Assembly (NCBI GenBank): GCA_963693085.1
Contig: OY856409.1
Span: forward strand, 1,169,925,249-1,169,989,248
Source of the DNA: Alisma plantago-aquatica
Taxonomy: Eukaryota; Streptophyta; Magnoliopsida; Alismatales; Alismataceae
Direction: 5' to 3'
Length of the DNA: 64,000 nt
The notes beneath the pieces were generated by a model. That model did no database searches and was not told where the DNA came from. It saw only the letters and a list, made by a program, of their open reading frames with translations. Numbering within the stretch: the first letter of the stretch is position 1; every line of letters starts with the position of its first letter. This document shows, piece by piece, positions 1-11,086 of this stretch. Position numbers and translations under genes: made by a program.

Positions 1-1952
1 TGGTTAGTATGCATATCAAGAGAGATAACATAAATCACCAACCATAGATCTTTATGATTATCATGCTATTAGGGTTGAAGGCACATGACTGGATCAACAT
101 CCATGATTATCACTACATGAAGAAGAAAGTTGTATCTTGTACACAAATTACATTATTGTTATCAGACCATGAGCATCCACTATGCCCTTATCTCATGAGC
201 ATGGCCATTATCAAGGAATACATCCTTAAGGATTACACAACCATAGCCTACTCATACATCATTGGTCACAACCTTTCATCCATAACCCATCATCCACAAG
301 GTACAAGAAAGTAACTACTAGGGTTTCCCGGGTTAAGCACAACCCACACCAAAGGTACTATCTTCCCTCACTAGAGATGTGGTGTGAAGAACCATGCCTC
401 ACCCAAAGGGGTAGCGACATGATCATATCCCTCACTAAAACTCTAGAGGCTACGACACTTAGCCACACACATATCGGCCATCAAATTCGTGCACCCATGC
501 ACCAAAGGTATCGTGCAACTAGGGCTAGTGCTGTGTAATGCAACCTGATCCAAGAGGGTATCTTGCATGCAATAACAAGGTGGTATCAGGAAATCAAGTG
601 CAAAGGTGTATCGGGCAACATATGGGCACCTCTTATCGTCCAAGACCCTATCACCCACTAGGGTTAGGGTTTCATATCGGGCAGGCATCATCAATATATC
701 ACCCAAGGTCATGGTGCCCAAGCTCAACACTGTGTCGCCCAACAAACCCACTACAACAAATGTCACCAAGGCACCACAAGATGGCCTATCGTCCAACTAG
801 GTTAGGCACTACATCTCGCTCACTACTAAGGCACCTATTAGGGTTTCACTACCCAAGCATCATATCGGGTAGAAACAAAACTAGCATATGTCGCTCAAGG
901 TACAAAATAGAGGTATCTACTCAGCACAATTTCAGCCAAAGGCACAACACCAACTAAGGCAAAGGTACATCTCGATCAAGGCATATCGTCCAAGACAAAC
1001 CCTAGATGAGAGGTATTATGCAAAGCACCAAAAAGGATATTGTGCAAGGGCACAAGAACCACATCGATATGGTCATCATCAACCTCAAGATCACCATCAT
1101 CAAACCCTAATAGATCAAGAGAGTTGGCTCACCTCTCAGCAACCAAGAGAGAGGGGTTTTGCACAACCTCCATCACATATCGGGCATCAAGGTAGGTCAT
1201 CCATATCGAGAAACCCTTCAACCTCAACTAGGTCATCAACAACCAAAGGCTCACCTCTCAAATCCATGGTGAGAGAAGGGTGTTGTCCAAGCAACTAGAG
1301 TATAGACTCACCTCTCAACGACTAAGGAAGAGAGGGGTTTTTCCTACACCACTAGAGCTCAAGCTCACTTCTCAAAACCAAAGAGAGAAAGGAGTATTTC
1401 CCCAAAGGAAACCCTAAACCAGAGGTTCGACCAAAAAGGTCCAAGGTCACACAACTATTAACAACATAACCACTAATTCCAACAAGATTAAGGGCACAAA
1501 CTATAGCAAGAAACATATCCAACAAGATGCAAGGCCGATCAAGATCACATATGAACATGCAACATAAAAGAAAGTAGTATAGCTAGGGTTAGGAGTTATG
1601 TAACCTGCCTCAAGCAAGTTCCTCAAGCTCCAAAGATCCAAGCACCATATTTAAGCTCTTAGCTCCAAAGCACCTCACCTTCTGCCACCACAAAAATAGA
1701 AGCAAAGCTCATAACCACCATGGCCGATGAACAAGCAAAAAGGAGAAGAAGGTGCTAAGGAGGAAGATGATATGCTTACCAAGGAAGCAAGACCCTTCTA
1801 GGGTTCGGCCACCACCTAGAGGAAGAAGAAGAAGGAGACTCCACCAAGGATATCAACCACCAAGCTTGCTCTACTAAGGAAAGGTGTATAGGCCACCAAA
1901 GGAGAAAGGAGCAACTAAAGGAACTAAAGAGCTAAGCTACTAAGGAGAGGGT

Positions 1953-1964
1953 TGTATATATACA
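1953..1964 (-). promoter_or_regulatory. Putative TATA box of the partial long LTR
   Basis: TGTATATATACA lies about 590 bp inside the LTR, at a place comparable to the TATA boxes of the two solo LTRs. The assignment is positional. Confidence 0.4.
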
Positions 1965-2144
1965 AGAGGGTCTATGGGGCACCCACCTTCGTGTTGCTCC
2001 ACATGTGCATGTCCAAGGCACCACTTGTCCAAAGAAATGCCACCTTGCTAAACCACATGCACATGTCATGCCACCAACTAACAAAGGATCGACCACTTGT
2101 CTCAGGTATGGTGACAAAAACTAGGCAAGGTCAAGGTGGTCACC

Positions 2145-2220
2145 TTGGGCGATACAACCCACTGGGCGACACACTCCTGGGTGACACTACCCTGGGTGAC
2201 ACAACCCTCTGGGCGACATA
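2145..2220. repeat. Short degenerate tandem repeat, TGGGCGACAC core
   Basis: Five imperfect copies of a 15-18 bp unit with core TGGGCGACAC / TGGGTGACAC follow one another. On the minus strand they lie upstream of the TATA box of the partial LTR. The core is unrelated to the ACGGTC motif of the solo LTRs. Confidence 0.6.
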
Positions 2221-2604
2221 GAGCTTCAAGCTCTCCTATGCATAATACAATACCTCAATAAGGCAAAGAAAAGCAAAGCCCAACAAAGCTCAACAAGGCC
2301 CACAACTACTCAGGTAATGAGCCCAACCCATCCTCTCAACCCTAGAGGATGCAAAGAGAGAGATAACATCTCTCAAGGTGACAAACTTGCACATCAACCC
2401 CGAAACTTGGATAATTTGCAAGTTGCACCTCCAACTCTCAACAAAGCACAAACAAACCCTAATCACAACCTCAGGTGATTAGTAAGCATCTTAACATAAG
2501 GTTTAGGAAAAGCAAACAGGATAAACCCAAAACGAAAGTCAGGGTCCTTACACTAGTGCTAAGTTTATTGCCTTAATTCAGGCTTGATTCTGTTTCCTCA
2601 TAAA

Positions 2605-3645
2605 TCAATCATAATCCAAAATAAAAATGTTTCCATCTTCATCATATGCAATCCTCTCAAATGCCTTCATTATTTTGATCTTCCTCCTAAGGGTCACGTG
2701 TGCTTCTTATGTGTTTTTCTTCACTTTTATCTCCTTAGGGTCATCGTCATTGATCTCAAAGTAGGAATCCTTATCAATGGAACTTTTCATCTCATTCAAG
2801 ATGAACCCCTTAGGCAGATTCTCTCTTATCTTCTTTTTGAAGGTACGCACACCCTTAATCAACCTTAAGAATTTCCAAATTTTCATGCCATATTTTTTCT
2901 TTCCCTTAAGGAATGGGTCTTCATAGGCATCAAAGCAAGGGGTATCAATCATAGTGGACATTTGAGAACCTTGAAATATCACATTGGGATGTCTTGGATC
3001 ATCTATTAGGGGACTTGGTGGTATCATCTCAAAGTAAGGCCAGACACTAGATAATATCTTTTCAAAATCTGGTTGGACTGCAGAATGTTTAGTGCACTTG
3101 GCACTCTCACAAGGAATTTCCAACAAAGGTTCTCCATCCTAATCTTTTTCAAATTGCTTCCCTCTCTTGTTACGCTCCTCAAAAACATTGTCACGCCTCA
3201 AAACAGAAACCATGTTGACTTGCTCATGGAGAGGAGAGGGAGAATATGATGGTTGTGGTAGTGGTGGTCTTTGGTGTGGTGGATTAGGATTTTGAAGGAT
3301 ACAAGATGGTTGTTGTGGAGGTTGTTTTGGGGGTGGTTGGTATGGCAATGTTTCTTGTGGTTGATGTTGTGGTGGTGATTGTGATATTTGGTGTGGTGTA
3401 TTAGGATTTTGAAGGATGTATGATTGTTGTTGTGGGGGTGGTTGGTATGGGGGTGGTTCTTGTGGTTGATATTGTGGTGGTGGTTGTGAGGTGTGTTGGA
3501 AGTTGTATGAAAGTTGAGGAGGTGGTGGATCATAAGGGTTACAAGGAGGTTGATATTGCTTCAAGGTAAATACTTGCCCTTATGGTGGATCATATATGCC
3601 TTGAGGAGCACCCACTGAACCATTTGCATTATTTGGGTTGGTCAT
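2605..3645 (-). pseudogene. P/Q-rich retroelement ORF remnant, unrecognised
   Basis: One minus-strand frame runs from an ATG at 3645 to TGA at 2605 (about 346 codons), broken by three in-frame stops (near residue 22, near residue 169 and at 2707-2709) but no frameshift. Residues about 30-150 are Pro/Gln/Tyr-rich, with recurring QPPPQYQPQ and SYILQNPN units. The C-terminal half is charged, with KGKKKYGMKIWKF and the tail AYDEDGNIFILDYD. It lies about 0.6 kb downstream of a tRNA-Asp-like primer site and an LTR on the same strand, the position where gag normally starts, so it is probably a gag-like or accessory ORF of that element. I see no zinc knuckle, protease or RT. The partial long LTR begins 53 bp past its end. 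Function unknown. Confidence 0.5.
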
Positions 3646-4246
3646 GATTTGGGAACAGAGTTTTCCCTCCTCATGTCACACAAGTGATATGGAAATTTGG
3701 TCTAGCCTTTGCCCAAGCCGATCAATGGTTTGTCCATGAAAGGACACCTCTCTCTTCACTTCATCAAGTCTTCTTAACCTTGCAAGAACTTCTTCTTCAA
3801 ACATGGAGCTATCTCTTGGCACATGGTCTTCTTGTTGTTCCCATGAAAAGCTTGAATGATTTCTCCATTACAAAGTGTAAGAGCTCAATATGGAGCCTTG
3901 GTTATTTCGGACGCCATAGGATTGTAGACTTGTACATCTTCACAAAGAGCCTCCATGGAGTTGGTGGAGTGATTAGAAGAACCTTCCACATGAATCTTCA
4001 TTAAATTTACCATATCTGACAATATCTTCATCATTTAGGGCGATTGAGGAATGGAAGGGATTCATGTATTTTGATCTACCATCTTGACTTCAAAGGGTTG
4101 CTTGTCACATGAAAAAGGCACAACCAAACAAAAGAGGACAAGTTGGAAAGTGGAGATAAAAAGTAACATAAAGAATAAAGAATAGAAATGGTGAGGGTAG
4201 TAGGAATAGCAAGGATACACTAACTAGCTAGGCTGAGAGCCTCTAT
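3646..4246 (-). other. Leader between primer site and P/Q-rich ORF
   Basis: No coding similarity was seen. By position this is the untranslated leader of the minus-strand element whose LTR is at 4271-6353. Confidence 0.35.
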
Positions 4247-4264
4247 ACCTAGAAACGATGCTAG
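4247..4264 (-). other. Decayed tRNA-Asp primer binding site
   Basis: The minus strand just inside the LTR end reads TAGCATCGTTTCTAGGTA, matching the plant tRNA-Asp site TGGCGCCGTTGCCGGGGA at most positions. The differences are mainly C-to-T and G-to-A, as expected from methyl-cytosine decay. The spacing after the LTR terminal CA resembles that of the Athila element at 23787. This type of primer site is known for Athila/Tat gypsy lineages. Confidence 0.55.
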
Positions 4265-5741
4265 AAATCTTGGTGCTTCTTTGCACTTGAGGTACTGATA
4301 ACCCATTGAATTTGGATTAGATGCACCTTAAGTGTACACACTGGGATCTTTCGATATTTATAAGGACCTAGTCTAACACTCTCACTTTGACGAATCACAC
4401 TTCACCCACAAGTGTACAGGGTCATGCTATTGTATAGACAAGAGGAAAGATAAGGGTTGATCAACAGGGAGAGGGGGCAGTGGTGCTTTGTTAGATGAGC
4501 TACGTTCTTAAAGCTTAGATTACGATTTTTAGGGTTTAAAGTTGGTTTTGGTTTGATTAATCTAAGGTTCATGCAAGATAACAAGTAAAGGGTGCAAAAT
4601 AGGCAAAACCCTAAATCAACCCTAAACAAGTTAATCCTAGCTAACAAAGAAAAGAAACTAAGTGAATAAAAGTAAGAGACTAAGTCTCTGCTATACTAGC
4701 TAAGCAAGTCAGACACTGAAGTAATTAATGACCTAGATATCACTAACTAGAAAGTTTAACACTGGAAAACACAAAAGAGAATTAACTACTCTATCAAGGC
4801 CTAACTATCCAAAACTAAGTAATTAACTAACAGAGCAATCAACTAAAACTAGCATGAATAAGATAAGAGAGAAAGTTGGGGTTTAAGCAATGTTAAGGAG
4901 AGGCGGGCTATTTGGGGGAGTGATACTAAGATATCAGTTGGGGGGAAAACACAGTTCAAAACCTAACCATTCATTATAGATTGCTAAACCAAACAATTAG
5001 TCAAATGCAAAGGAATCACCCTAGAATATTGGTTGTCCGTGGATAGAATAGAGTGTGTAAAGGGGAACTACACCCTTGCACACCCTATCTAGCCTAGTGA
5101 GGCTCAATTAGACCAAAGTTTAGGTGGGATTTCAATTGGATTTAACTAATATAGGTTTCTAGGGTGAGAGTGATTAGTGTAATTGGAAGCCAAATTGAGA
5201 AATGGGAAGTAGAGGTGAGGGCATTTCACCTCACATTACTCACCATCTTGCTTTTAGTAAACTCTTAGGAAATTACACAAAAAATCTTACACTAGCTACT
5301 TCGATCTCACATTTATGAGTAGGGGAAGGAATATATGTGTGGGAAGGTGGGGTTGTATCTAGGGATCCACTAGTTACACCAAGGAGAAAATCCCAAGATA
5401 GCCTCAAATATGCCATCTCCCCCTAGACATAGATGGTTTCAAGCACAAAAGAACAAGTAATTCATGTTTTCAAGAACAAACCACAAGAAGCAACATGGGA
5501 AATGAGATGGAAGCACAAATCAATCATCATAGAATGAAATTATAGAGTTTACAAGATCTCTTACTCCAACATGGTATCAAATTATAATTTTAACCCCAAA
5601 CAACCCACCACAAGGGGCTTAGCAACACATGATCAAACAAACAACAAAAGAGTAAGGAGAAGGAGGAAGATATCCATAGAAATCCATGGAAGTAGAAATC
5701 AATGCTAGGGGGCTATTACCTCATGCTACAACCGCCACCTG

Positions 5742-5752
5742 GGTATATATAG
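5742..5752 (-). promoter_or_regulatory. Putative TATA box of the 4271-6353 LTR
   Basis: The minus strand reads CTATATATACCC about 600 bp into the LTR, immediately downstream of the palindromic motif array. Confidence 0.5.
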
Positions 5753-5825
5753 GTGGTGGGTAAGCATTAGGTTAAGTAGTGTAATTGATGGTAATGCAGT
5801 CGAAAATTTTGTAGGGTTTGGGTAG

Positions 5826-6220
5826 TCACCACAACCGTGGTGGATGGAGGTCAACCTGGTCGTGGTGGAGTGGCACGAGCGAGGTTGAAGTGGCTATAGG
5901 TTCAGATGAAAGTGGGACTTTGGGAAGTTAGTGGCCACGACCGTGGTGGGCACCATGACCCTAGTGGGTGAATGGTGGCATGGTCGTGCCATGGTGCATG
6001 ATCGTGGTGGAGGGAATGGACATGACCATTCTGCTGAGGGCGGTCATTGTCAATGCTTCTTGCCAAAGTCACGGTGGATGCCACATGTGAGGTGGATCTA
6101 AACTGCCATGATCATATTGATGGCCACAACTATGGTGGCTGAGTTGTTGTAGCTTGGATTTCTACTGTGATGTCAGAATTTTGGCCACGACCACAACCAT
6201 GGTGAGGTACCACGACCTGT
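5826..6220. repeat. Array of CACGACCGTGG-type palindromic motifs
   Basis: About ten degenerate copies of a (C)CACGACCGTGGTGG motif and its complement occur, for example near 5830, 5858, 5935, 5980, 6000, 6070, 6123, 6184 and 6207. Several are near-perfect palindromes (CCACGACCGTGG). Spacing is irregular, so this is not a simple satellite. It lies just upstream of the TATA box. Confidence 0.6.
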
Positions 6221-6355
6221 TTTGAGGGCCCAATTGCACGTTTTTACTCCTAAGTCTTACAACTGGCTGCTCCTTGCTTTGGACAAATTTTTTCCCATCC
6301 ATGGGATGTGTGGATATGATCTAGATCCAAACCTAGGGTGCATAAACCCAACAAT

Positions 6356-6378
6356 CCTCTCTCTCCCCCCCCTTTTAT
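6356..6378 (-). other. Purine tract abutting LTR start (PPT-like)
   Basis: The minus strand reads AAAAGGGGGGGGAGAGAG and ends 2-3 bp before the LTR's TGTTGG. It has the position and composition of a polypurine tract for plus-strand DNA priming. It could also be a chance pyrimidine microsatellite in the flank. Confidence 0.4.
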
Positions 6379-6552
6379 CCAATGCATAGTTCAAATTTCT
6401 AAAGATACACAAAAAGAAAGCATAAATGCATTTGATATGAAATTGCACATTATGGGAATTAACATGAATTCTAACATGTTTTAACATGATTAAGATGCAA
6501 AACGACACAAGGTGAATCCCTAAAATAGGAATGCATCAGTTACATCTTGAGT

Positions 6553-7040
6553 CAAATGTGTATAACATAAACACGAAAGGGCTAAAACTTGATAACTCAA
6601 ATAAAGCATACCTTTCACATTTCCATCTATGGAAAATAAACTAGAGACATGTTCTAGACTCCATAAAGATGGTTACCTAGACTCTTTCGATTTTGAATCA
6701 ATAGAGACATGTATGTTTATTTATTGGGCAAGATGACAAAAGCTCCTTTCATTGGAAATAGTGAAAGAGCAAGTGATCTATTGGGAATTGTACATATTGA
6801 TGTATGCAGACCTTTTAGAAAAAATTCTAAAGGTGGTTACTGGTACTTCATCACATTTACTGATAACATCAATACATATAGAAATGTGTATTTAATGAAA
6901 TACAAGTCCAAATACATGGAAAATCTCAAGGATTTTATGAATGAATCACATAAAAAAATTGGTAAAAGTATTATTGCAGTTTGATCTGATCGAGGTGGGG
7001 AATACTTAAGCCAAGAGTTTGACAACCTTTAGAATTTTGT
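6553..7040 (+). pseudogene. Angela-type copia integrase fragment
   Basis: The DNA matches Angela-A (36912-37375) through the region before the integrase and into the integrase core, including the shared run TAGACTCCATAAAGATGG. The open part at 6709-6984 contains GKMTKAPFIGNSERA, HIDVCRPFRKNSKGGYWYF and SHKKIGKSI, the familiar start of a copia integrase core with the first catalytic Asp (HID). A stop replaces the residue before SDRGGEYLSQ near 6982, so the second Asp is past a break. No LTR, gag or RT accompanies it. The match stops abruptly near 7040, where a different gag fragment begins. Confidence 0.8.
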
Positions 7041-7520
7041 GATACCCTGGAAGTAATAAAGTAACCTTTTCCAGATATCAGTTCAAGGGAGCAACCAAAC
7101 TGTGGTGGAAAAACTTCACGCACTCATAGAAGATAATTTCACTAAACTAGGAAGCCTTCAATCCTATCTTTATAACCCACTTCATGTATAGATGGAAGTT
7201 GAAAGAAAAGAAGAACTAATTCCTAGCCCTTACTCGAGATGACTCCTCTCTATCTGAATACAGTAAACAAAATTGCCTCTTGGAGTGCCATGCCAAGACC
7301 CTAACTCAGGAAGAGGAGTTGGATCATTATGTTGAAGGAATCAATGTGGCTTTACAAACCCTTTTTGCCTCTTCCAAACCTGCCCATTTCCATGATGCCT
7401 TTGACCATGTCTTGAAGATGGAAAAGACCATGGGTATGGGACATGGTAATACCCATATCCTAGATTATCTAGGACTAACAGATGTTGTGAGAGCGAGTCC
7501 TAAGTAAGGGGAAAGATTGC
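7041..7520 (+). pseudogene. Gypsy (chromovirus-like) gag fragment
   Basis: Around 7055-7510 the translation reads KVTFSRYQFKGATKLWW, then a degenerate linker, then ALTRDDSSLSEYSKQN, EELDHYVEGINVALQTLF and HDAFDHVLKMEK. This is the order of the retrotransposon gag domain of Ty3/gypsy chromoviruses (GxAxxWW, LxQ..VxEYxxxF, FxxGL, A..xE). Stops lie near 7130 and in the middle. No zinc knuckle was found. It is joined directly to the Angela fragment, which suggests a deletion or insertion junction. Confidence 0.6.
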
Positions 7521-8065
7521 AAAATGGGAATTATGGGAATAGGAACGAAGAGAAGATTTACCCCATAAACCCTCTAGATTAGAACTATGGACCTAATCAC
7601 AAGGATAATTGAGGATCAAAACTAGATGAGTGTCCCAACTATTAAAGGAGGCACCATGGACCAAGATGGGATCAAAATCCACTCTATTTCTTCTAAAAGG
7701 GAGAAGGAAACTTCAAAACCCAATGCCTCTACCCACCTCCTCCATGGGCTGCGAATGCAAAGCATGCTAACATATAAAAGGAGACAAAGAGAAGTAGTTT
7801 ATGTAAGACTTTTATTTACACAACAAACTATGATAGTTTAGAACCTATTGTGTTGGGCTCACTCCACTTATTAATGATTTAGAACTTACAATGTAGTTGG
7901 ATTGAAAGTTAATATCAAATTGTTGGACCAACATAATCATCTTAATTTCAAACTCAAATTGTTAAGTATCTGACTAATCAATTTATGACTTAATATTGAT
8001 AATTGTGATATACATTTGGGATAATAGATGTTTTTGAAATATTGAATTTTGGGAACAAAATTCAC
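7521..8065. other. No recognisable gene; possible gypsy internal remnant
   Basis: Short reading frames here have no features I recognise. The stretch lies between the gag fragment and a possible polypurine tract, so it may be decayed interior of the same element. Confidence 0.3.
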
Positions 8066-8077
8066 TTAGGGGGGATG
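8066..8077 (+). other. Possible polypurine tract and LTR start
   Basis: TTAGGGGGGA is followed directly by TGTGATAGAAG at 8076, the arrangement seen before a 3' LTR of chromoviruses. No LTR end was identified downstream, so this is tentative. Confidence 0.3.
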
Positions 8078-9541
8078 TGATAGAAGATGTGACAACATGC
8101 TTTTTCGTACATCTATGATTTAGTTACTCTATTAACACTCAGTTACTTGATCTTCTCATTGTTAACAAACTCCATGATCTAGTGACTCTATGGTGACATC
8201 AAATATGCAAACCCACATATTGAATCAATAATATACACCCATGTTCATAAAACCCTAGACGTCATACACTCTTAGATCCTTCAATTAATATCTTGGTCAC
8301 CTTTATTCTTTGGACTTGGGGCTTTCTGCACCTATTATACCCTCTATGGTGAACTTGAATTTCATTGCAAAGTAGAACTCCCTACACAAAGTCACAAAAT
8401 TTGTAAGAAATACCCCATAAATCCTTTTTTATCCTCCTTTTCCCCCTTTCCTCTTGATGGGACTGGCCCATTTGTGTGCACCATCTATGAAGGTGCTTAT
8501 CCAGATCTTAGATCCAAGCTCATGGTCAAAAACTCATCAATCCCACCCCAAGCCAACATATATGGAAATCCAACAGGGCTTAAATTGTCTTCAATCTCAG
8601 CCAAAACATGAAAGTAGGGTATCCACCTGTCAACCCTAGGAACCCAATCCGACTTATTTCACTGCCTTTTCCCTTTATTTTTCTCACTTTTCTCACATCT
8701 TCCTAAATATTCTAGATATCTCTTTTTCCTAAAACAATGACTTAGGAGGAAAGGAAATCCACTAGACAACCATGCTTCAATCCAACACTTCCAAACCCTA
8801 AATCGCACCCCACCAGCCTATACAATAGCCATGGCCTCAATTTGCCACCATAAACCCAAGAGGCACCCTCATCGAGCCTGTCTAACTCTCTCTAGATTTT
8901 CCCTCTTTCCTGCCACAATAATGCTACCACCAATGTACATGGCATGCTTTTGCTACGACGAAGAACTTTAATTCTAGATCATGATCAACACTTGACTGGA
9001 TCCATCAATAAATGGACACAGTGCATTATACCATTTCCCTCTATGTTTCTTCCTCATGCATGTTCTTGTTGGGGCAGCATTTCCTCAGTCACCTGACTCA
9101 TGTGGAGGTCAACAAGTGATTCATAGACCAACGACCTCCTATTTTTCCCCACTCTATAATTATCATTGAATGTGTTCAATTTTCCAATTAATTGGTTAAA
9201 TCTTCTAAAAACCATAACTTTCAATTCTTTTACCAAAAAAATAAGATCAAGTAGTTCATTTTGATAAAAAGTCATAATATATATTCTAAATATAATTTCA
9301 ATGCTTGTTTCCACTTGAACTATCACTATTATCTATAAAAGTCAATCTTCTGATCATCAAAATTAGCATGTATCTCTATTATGCTGATTGATTCCTGAAA
9401 ATATAAATGTTTGAATCTAATTATTAGTTATATGACTCTATCCCTTGGTAGATTAATCTTGATTATTTTTTGAAACAAAACATAATCATGATATCTATTG
9501 GAAATTATAAATCATTTCCCTAGTTTTCTAATTATGATAAT
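8078..9541. other. No recognisable gene
   Basis: AT-rich sequence with only short, unsupported reading frames. The first part may be a decayed LTR. The right end is the target into which Angela-A inserted; its continuation is at 41715. Confidence 0.4.
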
Positions 9542-9546
9542 GAAAA
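9542..9546. repeat. Target site duplication GAAAA (left copy, Angela-A)
   Basis: GAAAA precedes the LTR start TGTTGG at 9547 and recurs at 41710-41714 directly after the LTR terminus CCCTACA. Confidence 0.9.
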
Positions 9547-10584
9547 TGTTGGTATCTATGCCCAGAGAGCCAAATCATATGATGATTTTAATGGTAATAT
9601 GTAAATGAACTGATTATTAATAAAAGACAAGCTTTCAATTTATTCTATTTAATTTAATTATGGGATAATGATGTAACATTACAAATGCCTAGAGAATGGT
9701 ATTACTCAATGACGTATGTCTTCAAGTAAGTGACTTGAACAATGAGATCGTATGGATGTTAAGAGTATATACATTCTCATTATGTCCTTGATCGGTTGTT
9801 ATTGTGGATGGTAGATAGACAAAAATAACACATAAGATTAGAGTGTGAGTTGGTTGATGAAAACATCTCATTAGTCATGATATGGCGATATCAAACCAAG
9901 CATACAATTACATGTTAGAGAACAATGTATCATACAGACCCACCATGAGACTGACTCATGGAAGCCAATACTATGGAAATCATAGTCATTTCTCATATTG
10001 TTGGTGGTAATTTTGGTTCTTCGACCAAACTTCATGACACTCATCACATGTCATTTGGTATTATTTGACATCATCAAATGTCGATTGGGTGACTATGACA
10101 CATGGACTGACTGTGAGTGATGTATATGGGATTGTCCCTCCTACGGGAGTATGATATCCTATGCCTCTTGATTAGCAATACTGAGAAAAGCATGGACATG
10201 CACATCTGAGTCAAAATGTGAAATTGAGCTTACATATATCTCATATAGTCTACTCTAGTTCAAGGAACAAGATTGAATGTTGAATATGATGGATACTCCA
10301 TCACTCAAGTTAAATCTCGATATTAGTGGAAAAGGAACTATACAAACACTATAATGCCATACAAGATTGTAGATTGAAGTTGTTCTCCAACCATCCATTT
10401 ACTTTGGTAGCATTAATGTGCGATGAGGCACCTCTCATTTTTTGTGATGTCATAAGATGTTATGGACATTCAATGCTAGTATAATATGCAACCTATAGGG
10501 CCACACACATTGGTCTTGACCTAGAAGAGGAGTTTAATCTTGAATTGATTAATAAAAGTGTTTAGGTATTCAATTAACACAAAA

Positions 10585-10990
10585 AATCAACTGACTAGAC
10601 TCCCAACCGATCGATTCATGTGATGAAATAGTCGGTTGGAGTGTCAGGTTGATTAGAAATTGAATTGGCTGAGTTTTGCATGAATTAGGGCACCAACTGA
10701 TTGACTCATTGGGTGAACCGATCAGCTCAAGTTGAGTGAGATGGTTGGTTCACCTAGTGAACCGATCATCTTAGTTGAACCAACTGAAGGTTTTGGTGAC
10801 TTTCCCAAATTCGTGAGCAAAAGTTGATCGTTTCACTTGATCAATTTGATTGGTGCAAGGAATTAATGTTTAGTATTAATTGGAAACAAATTGTCAAATT
10901 CATATGAAATTGGGAAACAACCAAAACAACTGATTCGTAATGCAAACCAATCAGCTCGTGTGTGAACCAATCAGCTAGTTTCCAATTGAC
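10585..10990. repeat. Angela LTR palindromic motif array (AACCGATC / GGTTCAC)
   Basis: About ten degenerate copies of GAACCGATC and its complement, including GGTTCAC-CTA-GTGAACC at 10747-10763, a perfect 7-bp inverted repeat. It sits directly upstream of the TATA box. The same array is found in every Angela-type LTR here (40690-41110, 47030-47430, 54050-54430, 61075-61430). Confidence 0.7.
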
Positions 10991-11079
10991 TGGTTTGACA
11001 CTCGTAGGCTGTGAAAATTCAAGATCTTCTGATCTCTTACACTCCCATACAGATTGGGAATCCAGACCCTAACCTTTCC

Positions 11080-11086
11080 TATAAAT
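11080..11086 (+). promoter_or_regulatory. TATA box of Angela-A 5' LTR
   Basis: TATAAAT, followed by GGAGGGGGTACT. The same context (TATAAATAGAGGGG) is found in the other Angela-type LTRs, and BARE-1 is known to use LTR TATA promoters. Confidence 0.65.

Larger units (their letters stand above)
1..2551 (-). mobile_element. Partial long LTR (third member of the solo-LTR family)
   Basis: On the minus strand the segment starts at 2551 with TGTAAGGACCCTGAC, close to TGTAACATCCCTGACC that opens the two complete solo LTRs at 11618 and 23086. All three share the same order of landmarks: a stretch like GCAAATTACCCAAGTT some 150-250 bp in, a TATA box 0.6-0.9 kb in, then a long repeat-rich region. Comparison with the 5-kb relatives implies that the other half lies left of the window. 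There is no credible gene here; apparent reading frames come from repeated CTCACCTCTCA / AGAGAGGGG and TCGGGC / GCCCAA units. It could be a solo LTR or one end of a full element, since the far end is not visible. Confidence 0.65.
4271..6353 (-). mobile_element. LTR of a gypsy (Athila/Tat-like) element, 2.08 kb
   Basis: On the minus strand the LTR starts TGTTGGGTTTATGC at 6353 and ends GCACCA at 4271, so it has TG..CA ends. The tRNA-Asp-like primer site follows directly. Inside are an array of CACGACCGTGG motifs (6220-5826), a TATA box (5742-5752) and a long AT-rich downstream part. At 4389-4480 there is a CAAGTGTACAGGGTC..GATCAACAGGGAG signature, which I recall from other plant repeats. A strong purine tract abuts its start on the right. 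No coding sequence was seen. Lineage is inferred from the primer site only. Confidence 0.6.

Noticed and set aside
538..1298. Plus-strand frames of more than 130 codons in the partial long LTR
   Set aside because: Low-complexity repeat translation with no domain, lying on the strand opposite to the LTR.
3198..3533. His/Asn-rich minus-strand frame
   Set aside because: Shadow frame of the Pro/Gln-rich ORF; the Pro/Gln frame continues far beyond it on both sides.
5560..5590. Copia LTR end plus tRNA-Met primer site (CCAACATGGTATCAAATT) on the plus strand
   Set aside because: Only the first eight bases match the primer site, and the stretch lies inside the well-bounded minus-strand LTR 4271-6353.
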